Shown in pieces: positions 38,101-44,718 of a DNA stretch of 62,962 bases. The translations under genes and the position numbers were made by a program. The notes beneath the pieces were generated by a model, which searched no databases, was not told where the DNA came from, and was given only the letters and a program-made list of their open reading frames with translations. Positions within the stretch are counted from its first letter, which is position 1, and each line of letters begins with the position of its first letter. Source of the stretch: a virus; IMG/VR virus record IMGVR_UViG_3300031851_003821, positions 1 to 62,962 of that record; one strand, written 5' to 3'.

Positions 38101-38559
38101 TAACCAGTTTGCGTTTGTTGTATCATTCCAGTTAACTGTAATATTTGAAAGGTTTGCACCAGTAAAATCTACCACACCTTCAGTTGTACTAATACTTTGT
38201 ACTTTTAAAAATCCTTCTGCGGCGGTATTTCGTTTTGGTGTGTAACTTACTAGTTCCGCTAATCTGTTGACACTATCTCGTCTTTCAGCAGTGTCTATAA
38301 AATTTTCTCTAGTGTTTAAATCATTTCTGAAACTACCTGCTTGGCCCATAAATGCCATAACATCAAGCAGTGCTATGAATTCACTTGACTCTATATAGTC
38401 GTTGAAACTTTCTGGGTAGTACAAACGAATATAATCAATAAAAGTTTTACGCAGTGTTTCAAAATCGTAACTTTGAAAGTCTGCTTCACGATAGGTTTGA
38501 TAGATTCTTTTCCAATCTTCAACACCAAATATACTAGTTTGTCGTGTAGTTTTAGCCAT
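35152..38559 (-). CDS. 6: Baseplate wedge subunit gp6-like
   Basis: The 1135-residue protein opens with MAKTTRQTSIFGVEDWKRIY, then FETLRKTFIDYIRLYYPESF, NDYIESSEFIALLDVMAFMG and NTRENFIDTAERRDSVNRLA. These are hallmark stretches of T4 gp6, which joins wedges into the baseplate ring. The C-terminal half contains baseplate_J-like beta-rich sequence and ends in a segment (STASISEIKSQVVSAMNSYF and DTFFFSELSAYLHDQLGSII) that matches the C-terminal dimer region of gp6 homologues. It is larger than T4 gp6 (660 residues), as are marine T4-like versions. It follows gp25 and precedes the giant gene; a late promoter and AAGGA site lie upstream. Confidence 0.92.
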   Translation of the reverse strand: MAKTTRQTSIFGVEDWKRIYQTYREADFQSYDFETLRKTFIDYIRLYYPESFNDYIESSEFIALLDVMAFMGQAGSFRNDLNTRENFIDTAERRDSVNRLAELVSYTPKRNTAAEGFLKVQSISTTEGVVDFTGANLSNITVNWNDTTNANWLEQFTVIVNSTLTNSQRFGVPGNTQTLLGVKTDEYTINLIQGFLPVIPFTNTVNGTSMAFEAVSGTSQNEDFIYEPSPQPNGPLNILYRNDYQGYASANTGYFFLFKQGSLQDLDFNLGERISNRVVNVNIEGVNNTDTWLYQLDADGNIQNEWSKVDNIYTGAVEELTPEQRRYYSISSRTNDQINLNFGDGVFSSIPVGNFRTYVRSSNGLAYIINPDEMQNVTISIGYVSRSGRNETLSLTCALTTPISNATNRENINDIKQRAPARYYTQDRMVNGEDYNNFPYTLYSTIIKSKALNRSSIGTSRYLDLVDITGKYSSTNVFASDGMIYENTAVPSFTFTYIDQNDITDVIVNQVEPVLASRGMQEFYYENFTRPDLAILNLNWSQSTTSNNETTGFFRFVASNAPAPVGPQASDNKQYIANGGLVKFTPPAGQYFTATNRLAVGSPTLPGDKTVLWATVTALELDGTNFGTGNNADGTGPVTLNNFIPTNAIPTEVIPNFVTNLPTSIETTIRENIELYRNFGIGYDNLTGSWYVITSTNLNSATTFSLAYAQNTTGTGLDNSWLVAFETDGVTYTVSSRSLQRFWASVLETRFFYDGTQKVYDPKTGTVINDFINVLKTNNKPDTSSTLNSDEVLDIIDQPVETDGFIDDFKVRISYKDSDNDGIPDNPDYFQTLVAPTVNPNTKRIYLQQTIDFDNLERYLPLAAGVVIGSLATKDSIELVKSEYPDKQVFYAYTDKKFYQLTVAYDGVRTITEVVGYQTYVGRQGLYFQYRHNAPLSRRIDPGTTNIIDIFLVTQSYYIAYQNYARDSTGTVVQPAQPTIDELTTAYSTLNKYKMISDNIILNSVTFKPLFGTKASEELRATIKCVKNPQSTASISEIKSQVVSAMNSYFTIENWDFGDTFFFSELSAYLHDQLGSIISTVVLVPTDPLKSFGDLYEIRSQSNEIFVNAATVNDIEVIDALTSSQLRTASNSGVI

Positions 38560-38577
38560 AGTATTTTCCTTACCATG

Positions 38578-38583
38578 TATTTA
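38578..38583 (-). promoter_or_regulatory. T4-type late promoter (TAAATA) upstream of gp6
   Basis: The minus strand reads TTCATAAATACATGG with 18 bases to the gp6 ATG and an AAGGA ribosome site in between. The position and sequence fit the late promoter class used by gp55. Confidence 0.65.
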
Positions 38584-38610
38584 TGAAAAGAATTAACTGG
38601 GTAGTTTATA

Positions 38611-38991
38611 CTAAACGTCTGAAAACGCTGCTCTTTGTTTTTGTTGATCAAAAAAGACCCGTAGTAGTTCAGAATCTTGTCCTTGAACAGTTTGTAATTC
38701 GAGCTCAAGAAGTATGCCATTTTCTTGTGGAAATACATTAAGTTCGACTATTTCAACTCTTGGATCTTGTGCAATAATTCTTTGAATTTCTTCTGTGATT
38801 GCTCGAGTTGTTGTAGCACTTTGTGGTTCGTATATAAGACTCCACATGCTTGTGCCTACATTAGGACGGCCTGGCATTTCACCTTGACGTATGTTTAACG
38901 CATTAAGAGTGTCACGTTTAATTAGATCAAAATCAGTTACTGTGTAACTTTTATATTTGTCTATGGTACTGTATCCGATAAATGTTGCCAT
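38611..38991 (-). CDS. 25: Baseplate wedge subunit gp25-like
   Basis: The 126-residue protein matches the gp25/GPW family (T4 gp25, TssE): an N-terminal part with VTDFDLIKRDTLNALNIRQG, EMPGRPNVGTSMWSLIYEPQ, then ITEEIQRIIAQDPRVEIVEL ending in a strand region. gp25 forms the inner wedge core and nucleates sheath assembly. Length is typical (T4: 132). The ATG is preceded by TAAATA with only four bases between and no obvious ribosome site. The TAA of the upstream gene is the first three bases of that motif. Confidence 0.95.
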   Translation of the reverse strand: MATFIGYSTIDKYKSYTVTDFDLIKRDTLNALNIRQGEMPGRPNVGTSMWSLIYEPQSATTTRAITEEIQRIIAQDPRVEIVELNVFPQENGILLELELQTVQGQDSELLRVFFDQQKQRAAFSDV

Positions 38992-38995
38992 ACTG

Positions 38996-39001
38996 TATTT
39001 A
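38996..39001 (-). promoter_or_regulatory. Candidate late promoter (TAAATA) four bases before gp25
   Basis: The minus strand reads ACATAAATACAGTATGGC. The TAA stop of the gp5-like gene is the first half of the motif. Transcription from it would begin about at the gp25 ATG, so the message would be leaderless. No Shine-Dalgarno sequence is visible at normal distance. Confidence 0.5.
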
Positions 39002-41230
39002 TGTACTTATTCCAGTGACTTTTTGGCTGGCTATTCCAGACTGAACTGCACTATCAATTGAGTTTCTGATTGTAGTGTTTACCACACCGCCAGTGCCAGT
39101 TGAAAATCCTTGTACGGCATTGCTAAGTTTATCAGAGGCTAAATCAATTGCATATTGTCCACCTCTTACTACTGAATTCATATCTGCACTTGTAATCTTT
39201 GTGCTAAAAGATCCTGCTAGAGTCTGACCAATATCCTCTGCGCCTTGTGTCCACTTTTTCACTGCATCCACACCAAATTTACTAGCACCACTTACCAATC
39301 CAGCCAACGAAGACTCATTCTCTAAACCAGTTACTATTCCTGCATTTTGTAATTTGCTAAGTCCTTTGTTAAAAAGATCTGTTTTTGTTATATCTTGTAT
39401 AGACTCATTGTTTAAAAAATCACTTACGCCGTTAATACCTTGTGCTCCACTCCACACACTTGAACTGCTTAGAACAGTATTCAAATCAGCAGTTGAATCC
39501 TTAAGAAAAAATTCACTGGTACCTGGCTTTAAAAATCCAGCATCTTCAAGTTCAGGCGCACTAAAACCAAATTTTCCAACGCCTAATGTATTAGATATTT
39601 CATTTGTTCCTTGTGTAACTAATTTACTTGATTGTGCTACCATACCTGTCACTTTTTCAGGTGGTATCTTGCCAACTGAAGTGGTTGAATTTGATTGTGC
39701 TTCGTAGTCACCTGAGTTAATTTTCTTAATGTCTGTAGTCTCTGCCTTTGTTACTGCTTCTTGTGTTTTTTCATCAAGTGGTACATCAGTCGAACTAGTA
39801 GTTAAATTAGTTGTTGTATTAACTCCAGTGCCGCGTTCTGCAAACGGTTCATGTGTTGGTGCCCGTGTTACAATAGTTTCGATACTTGCTGGTTCTGGAA
39901 CCCACCCTACGTTGTTTTCAAATTTTGTATCTGCTAAACGTTTCTTTGGAATTGTTTGAGCTTTTGGCACGTCACTAGCTGACCCACTGTTTAGTTTAAT
40001 ACAACCTGCTTCGAGTGTAAGGTTACTGCCAGCACCCCAACTGCCAGTCGTACTTTTAAGCATTAGAGATCCGTCACTTTTGAGTCCAATCATGCTTTTA
40101 CTATATGCCAATAAACTGTTTGTGCCTATCAGTGAAAGGCTTGCACTTTCAAGGGTCATTGCCGCTTTGGAATTCATGTTAATAGTGCCGTTTTCAGCAT
40201 TCATGTTTATACTTCTATCAGCATGCATATTAATCTCTCCAGCACTCCTTATGTTCAGACTGTTTGAAGCGTAAACATCTATTGTACCTTCTTTACCAAG
40301 TTCTACCCAACTTTGTCCATTAGCATGCATTATGTGTATTGTTGATTCTGCAACAGTATCGTTCATCATAATTTGATGTCCAGAACTGGTTCTGATTCTC
40401 ACTAGGTTGTCTTCGCCGGCTTGGTTACCGTCATCCATGACAACACTGTGCCCACCTTTACGCCCAATTACTGTCGTTTCGTTTGCTTGTAAAGTACTAC
40501 TAGCAAGTTTTGCCTGTAACTGTGCATCTGTAAGTCCGCCGGAGTATATAGGACGACCTGGTGTGCTGATGCCGAAGCAAGAGCTAGGTGATTCTCTTTG
40601 ACTATTAGAACTTATTGGTCCTAAGAGAGGATCTGCTATTACCCCTTGCGAAAGTAGTTGTCCTGCAAGGACACTATGTACTGGTTTCGCTTCTTCAAAA
40701 AATCGAGGATTATCTGTTATAGCAGGATTAGCATTGTTAATTTCTACAACTGGTAACTTAGGTTTGCCTGTATAGTAGGGTGACCCTGAATCATCTACAT
40801 ATTTTTTACTACTACCAATAGCAGGAATCATGTGATTTATTCCTGGTTCAATTGGCATACCTATATAGTAACCTTGACTAGGGTCACCATTTGCAAAGAA
40901 ACAGATTACCTTAGTACCAACATCAGGTGGAGTACCCCAAAATCCATAACTTTGATTGTTACCAGTAAAGGTGCCAGGTCCAGTTTGGTTTGGTGCACTC
41001 TGTTGTGTGTAGCCGTAAAATGGAGTGATATAACTTACAGTGCGCCAAAGACTACTAACATTTTTGTCTGGACCTGCTAAATCTTCTATGAATACCTCAA
41101 GACGTCCAGCCCGTATTGGATCAATGTTATTCATTACTTCACCAATAAACGGTCCAGTTTCAGCTGGCATACCGCCTTTGTCTAATTTATAATTTCTTGG
41201 TTGTCCTGTGGTTCTTTGAATATTTTGCAT
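38999..41230 (-). CDS. 5: Baseplate central spike gp5-like, without a visible lysozyme domain
   Basis: The 743-residue protein has an N-terminal OB-fold domain of gp5/VgrG type (FIGEVMNNIDPIRAGRLEVF, GFWGTPPDVGTKVICFFANG, DPSQGYYIGMPIEP). There is then a linker, and from about residue 270 a regular strand repeat (RIRTSSGHQIMMND, GTIDVYASNSLNIRSAGEIN, MHADRSINMNAENGTINMNS) typical of the trimeric beta-helix spike. T4 gp5 has a lysozyme domain between these; I see no E...D/T lysozyme signature here. The C-terminal 200 residues are Ser/Thr-rich and probably flexible. It has a strong AGGAG site six bases from the ATG. It should sit at the tail tip and pierce the outer membrane. Confidence 0.87.
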   Translation of the reverse strand: MQNIQRTTGQPRNYKLDKGGMPAETGPFIGEVMNNIDPIRAGRLEVFIEDLAGPDKNVSSLWRTVSYITPFYGYTQQSAPNQTGPGTFTGNNQSYGFWGTPPDVGTKVICFFANGDPSQGYYIGMPIEPGINHMIPAIGSSKKYVDDSGSPYYTGKPKLPVVEINNANPAITDNPRFFEEAKPVHSVLAGQLLSQGVIADPLLGPISSNSQRESPSSCFGISTPGRPIYSGGLTDAQLQAKLASSTLQANETTVIGRKGGHSVVMDDGNQAGEDNLVRIRTSSGHQIMMNDTVAESTIHIMHANGQSWVELGKEGTIDVYASNSLNIRSAGEINMHADRSINMNAENGTINMNSKAAMTLESASLSLIGTNSLLAYSKSMIGLKSDGSLMLKSTTGSWGAGSNLTLEAGCIKLNSGSASDVPKAQTIPKKRLADTKFENNVGWVPEPASIETIVTRAPTHEPFAERGTGVNTTTNLTTSSTDVPLDEKTQEAVTKAETTDIKKINSGDYEAQSNSTTSVGKIPPEKVTGMVAQSSKLVTQGTNEISNTLGVGKFGFSAPELEDAGFLKPGTSEFFLKDSTADLNTVLSSSSVWSGAQGINGVSDFLNNESIQDITKTDLFNKGLSKLQNAGIVTGLENESSLAGLVSGASKFGVDAVKKWTQGAEDIGQTLAGSFSTKITSADMNSVVRGGQYAIDLASDKLSNAVQGFSTGTGGVVNTTIRNSIDSAVQSGIASQKVTGIST

Positions 41231-41240
41231 CTATTCTCCT

Positions 41241-44200
41241 CTATCGAAAAGCTGATGAGTTTGTGCCGCCGCCTTGTCCACCAACTACTTTGGCTCCATT
41301 TGCTACTGCACGTCGAGACTTTTCGGCTCTTAATCTATTCCTTTTGGCTAACAATGATTCACTAAATTTCAAATCCTTGCCTGCATCATCGCTTACTGTA
41401 TTGCTACCTGGTTTTGGTACTACAGTAGGCAAATGGTTTGCTTTGTTAATTATAGGGTCTACATAGTTAGTACTATTGTTCTGCAAGGTTGCAATTCTTT
41501 TGTTCCGCATAATCGAATCATCGTAATTTTGCGGTGGCACAATTGCACTCTTTTTCGTATTACTTGTATTTGGTTTTGCGCCACTGCTCAACGGAACTCC
41601 TCCAGTAATCACATCTGGTCCTGGTCGCCTGTTGATTCCTTTATTATCTGGTGTTCCCCGCTTGTCTAAGAACTGTCCACTTCCTCTGCTTCCTACAGGA
41701 ACATTGCTTTTTCTTACTGCTGATGGAGTTGTTTTTTTAATTGGTGGACTTGCGTGTCCAAATGCTTCTAAGCCAGGGTCTGAAATTTGATTCTTTTTCT
41801 CAGCAAGCTGCTTTGGTGAATTAACAGCGGCATCAAAGGTACGCACAGTACCTTCTAGCTTTTGTGTAAACTTTCCTTCTTTAAAGTAACTTGTTACTTC
41901 TAAACATGTGAACACAATAGCTTCTTGTGCTAGGTTCTTTTCACCGGTTATTCTACTAATCTCGAGGTTATTTTCAAACACTGGAGTAAGTCCTGTGGCT
42001 AGATCGTAATCAGTGACTCTGTTAAATCTTACTTCATAAAGTGTTTCACCAGAATTAGCATTGATACTTCCATCTGGTTCAAATGCTCCAAGATTTGATG
42101 CATTATAAAAGAGTTCACTTTGTAGTATCCAGTCTGGATCACCAACAATTTCAATTAAACTTTTGGACACATCTGCAGGATCGTACAACCGCGACGCAAG
42201 TTGTGCTGCTGGTCGTGTGCTTTGACCAGCTCCTCCTTGTGTACTAGTACCTACACCGCTTTGAAAAAACTTTTTCTCAACATATCTAGCATCTCCAGTG
42301 GTATCATTGTTCAATCCGTCATTACCAATCGAAGTAATATAATTTGAATTATTTTCAATTTCAAAATTGATAACTTCAGTATTTTGTCCTGTAAACCAAT
42401 ATTCGTATAATTTGTGGGCGCCACGATACATTGCCTCTGGAAAGTATGGTGACCTTGGTGTGTTTATTTGGTATCTGCTTATTCTGTAGGTGATACGGTA
42501 AGCTATGTCTTGACGTTTCTCGTCAAACTGTATAGGCTCTGAACGTTGTGTTATGCGATACCATTGCACAGTTTTCACTGGTGGATTTTGAATCTTTGCG
42601 CCAGTGATTTCGTCAAAAGCCACTGTTTGCTGAGCAGTAATATATGTGCTATTTTTCATTACTTGATCAATCAGTTGAACAATTTGTGTACCTGCACTGA
42701 TACTAAAACTTTTTGTTTCAACATCTAGTGCTTGTTTGTCCTGATTAAGTTTCTCGTTTGGATTGGTGGATTTCTGTAGAGGCGCACGTGCTTTATTTAC
42801 TGTGCCTTGTTTTTTCATCTTGGCATCACTAAGACCTGCTACTTCTTCAACTTCAATAATATATTCATCAGGTATACTATATGCACCAGCATCAACGAGT
42901 TGTTTCTGGTGCTGATTTAGAGCCTGGGCTAAACCAGCAGTTACAGTTCTTCCTGCAAGTCCTTGTACCTTCTTACCTGCAGGCGGTGGTGTTCCGTTTG
43001 AAGCTGCAGTAGCTTCTTGCAACTGTGTATCACCGTTTAATAAAGTTTTAATATCTGGAGCATTCAGTTGAAAGTTAAAGGGTATACTGCCTCTCGCAGT
43101 TGAATAACCAATCTGTGTTTGTGGTACAACACCAGACACACTGTAAGTTACTGCTTTATCTGTAAGTTTATAAGTGATATCATTGAACTGAAACGGAATA
43201 AACTTCTCAACTAAAGCACGCGGATCGCTTGTGGTTTCTCCGTCATTAGCAGAGGCATTGCTAACAAGATTGCCAAATTCATCATATCCATAAAAACGTA
43301 TAACCATTAGAAAGTTTTGTGCGTTAACTTGCGTTTCTTGTCCAGAATGAGCTTTTACTGCGGCAGTTAATCTTGGTAATAAAGTTATGCCTTGAGGCTC
43401 TATGATTTCAAATTTTAAGTCAACTACATTGTGCGGTCCGCCAGTGCCTTGTGAACCAATAACACTATCAAGTTCTAAGTTTTCAATGTAAAAATCAAGA
43501 TCAAAAAATTCATTGCGTTCACCAAATGGAGCTCCGCCGCTTTGCATAATTAGTTGATTGGTTGGCAAGACCTTTTGATCAGATGCTATGAGACTTTTAT
43601 ATTCGTCAATATTCATTAAATAGATTGACAAACTATAGGTTTGACTTGCTAGACCGCCTAATCGATTAGGCGTAGCAATAATCGGTTTACTAAACTCGTC
43701 AGCAACAGAAACACGTCCTTCAACATCTTGGCTTGCAGTTCCTTTACTATTTGAAGCTGATATGCCGCTTTGATCGTCGTCTGCAGAAACTATAGTTGAT
43801 GCATTCGCTGCACTATTGATAGACTGATTTTTCCTAACAGGCACAGCTCCGCCGACTGTAGACTGTACACCACTGCCTTTATTATTTCCGACAGATTCAG
43901 AACTACGTAATGTTGTTGTTATAGCATTAGTTGGCTTATCACGACTAACAACTACAGGAACTACTTCGCCGTTTTCAAAAATTTCATTGCCTTGTACCGG
44001 AGATTGTGTTCGTGAAAATTCATTTGCAGATATTTGAGCAATTGCTACTTCTGAACCAGTGGAGATTTTGCCAACGTTTTCTGCGACACTTTGACTATTT
44101 AGACTAGCATAGGCTTGTGTTTGTATAGTTTTTAAATTCCCTGCCATTACAGTAGTTTCTGTAATATTCGACGTAAGTTTAACTTTTGTACTTACATACC

Positions 44201-44420
44201 CAGGTTTGTTTTTAAAACCTTCGTTCTGCCCATTTAAATTTTGTAAAATACTTCGTGTGGAAGTTACTCTGTTGTTTAAACTATCCCAGGTGTTGTTTAT
44301 CTGATTCCAGTTAGCACCATTTGCTACTGAACTTCCAAGGTCACGAACTAATGGTTTAAGTTTGTTTATTTCAAGTTGTTGACTTAGTCTTGCTGTATTA
44401 AGTAGCTCTGGTGAAGACAT
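41241..44420 (-). CDS. Baseplate hub-type structural protein, 1059 residues
   Basis: The protein lies between gp53 and gp5 in the baseplate block. Its N-terminus is helical (SSPELLNTARLSQQLEINKL). About residues 250-800 contain mixed strands such as YSLSIYLMNIDEYKSLIAS, FNDITYKLTDKAVTYSVSGV and RITQRSEPIQFDEKRQDIAY, in line with a hub protein of T4-like marine phages. The C-terminal 200 residues are Pro/Lys/Asn-rich and disordered-looking. They carry DPGLEAFG and VPVGSRGSGQFLDKRG, both nearly repeated in the gene at 44718. Exact T4 counterpart (gp27 or gp29-type hub) is not clear. It precedes the gp5-like gene, which fits a gp27 role of holding the spike. Confidence 0.72.
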   Translation of the reverse strand: MSSPELLNTARLSQQLEINKLKPLVRDLGSSVANGANWNQINNTWDSLNNRVTSTRSILQNLNGQNEGFKNKPGYVSTKVKLTSNITETTVMAGNLKTIQTQAYASLNSQSVAENVGKISTGSEVAIAQISANEFSRTQSPVQGNEIFENGEVVPVVVSRDKPTNAITTTLRSSESVGNNKGSGVQSTVGGAVPVRKNQSINSAANASTIVSADDDQSGISASNSKGTASQDVEGRVSVADEFSKPIIATPNRLGGLASQTYSLSIYLMNIDEYKSLIASDQKVLPTNQLIMQSGGAPFGERNEFFDLDFYIENLELDSVIGSQGTGGPHNVVDLKFEIIEPQGITLLPRLTAAVKAHSGQETQVNAQNFLMVIRFYGYDEFGNLVSNASANDGETTSDPRALVEKFIPFQFNDITYKLTDKAVTYSVSGVVPQTQIGYSTARGSIPFNFQLNAPDIKTLLNGDTQLQEATAASNGTPPPAGKKVQGLAGRTVTAGLAQALNQHQKQLVDAGAYSIPDEYIIEVEEVAGLSDAKMKKQGTVNKARAPLQKSTNPNEKLNQDKQALDVETKSFSISAGTQIVQLIDQVMKNSTYITAQQTVAFDEITGAKIQNPPVKTVQWYRITQRSEPIQFDEKRQDIAYRITYRISRYQINTPRSPYFPEAMYRGAHKLYEYWFTGQNTEVINFEIENNSNYITSIGNDGLNNDTTGDARYVEKKFFQSGVGTSTQGGAGQSTRPAAQLASRLYDPADVSKSLIEIVGDPDWILQSELFYNASNLGAFEPDGSINANSGETLYEVRFNRVTDYDLATGLTPVFENNLEISRITGEKNLAQEAIVFTCLEVTSYFKEGKFTQKLEGTVRTFDAAVNSPKQLAEKKNQISDPGLEAFGHASPPIKKTTPSAVRKSNVPVGSRGSGQFLDKRGTPDNKGINRRPGPDVITGGVPLSSGAKPNTSNTKKSAIVPPQNYDDSIMRNKRIATLQNNSTNYVDPIINKANHLPTVVPKPGSNTVSDDAGKDLKFSESLLAKRNRLRAEKSRRAVANGAKVVGGQGGGTNSSAFR
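41655..41785 (-). repeat. DPGLEAFG and VPVGSRGSG motifs shared with the gene at 44718
   Basis: In the disordered C-terminal tail of the hub-type protein are SDPGLEAFGHASPP and VPVGSRGSGQFLDKRG. The protein encoded at 44718 has EDPGLDAFGPGPTPP and VPVGSRGSGEFLDDRG, in the opposite order. The match suggests a shared docking motif or an exchanged segment. Confidence 0.75.
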
Positions 44421-44421
44421 A

Positions 44422-44718
44422 TTAGATACCTAAGACTGTTTTCAATGTTGGTAGCTGCGGCAGATAGATTGTTGTTCCTGTTTGAAAATCAAACAGAGGA
44501 TCCTGAAGTTGATTTGGATTACGTTGTGCAAACACCCACCAAAGATTTGGATCTTCATATAGGTCAAATGCCAATAGGTCTGGACGTAAGTGATAAGTTT
44601 CATTAATCGTCATTGACAGATCATCAATTAGTTTAGGAATTGGCCTGTCAACCATAACACCAAGATACTGCGAATTTATAACCGGCGTATCAAATAGAAA
44701 ACTTGACGGAGTATACAT
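44422..44718 (-). CDS. 53: Baseplate wedge gp53-like protein
   Basis: The 98-residue protein contains DLSMTINETYHLRPDLLAFD followed by LYEDPNLWWVFAQRNPNQLQ and ends DFQTGTTIYLPQLPTL. This is the gp53/LysM-like pattern (lrpDLLAy.lYgd..lWWvfa..Np..i.DP...f..G..i.iP). gp53 connects wedges in T4. It is about half the length of T4 gp53 (196) and contains only this core. The ATG at 44718 overlaps the previous stop in TAATG; an in-frame GTG two codons earlier lies inside the previous gene and is less likely. Confidence 0.88.
   Translation of the reverse strand: MYTPSSFLFDTPVINSQYLGVMVDRPIPKLIDDLSMTINETYHLRPDLLAFDLYEDPNLWWVFAQRNPNQLQDPLFDFQTGTTIYLPQLPTLKTVLGI

Noticed and set aside
41433-42728. Several shorter plus-strand frames within the hub-type gene
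   Set aside because: All lie in the coding region of a strong gene on the other strand and show Cys/His/Trp-rich shadow composition.
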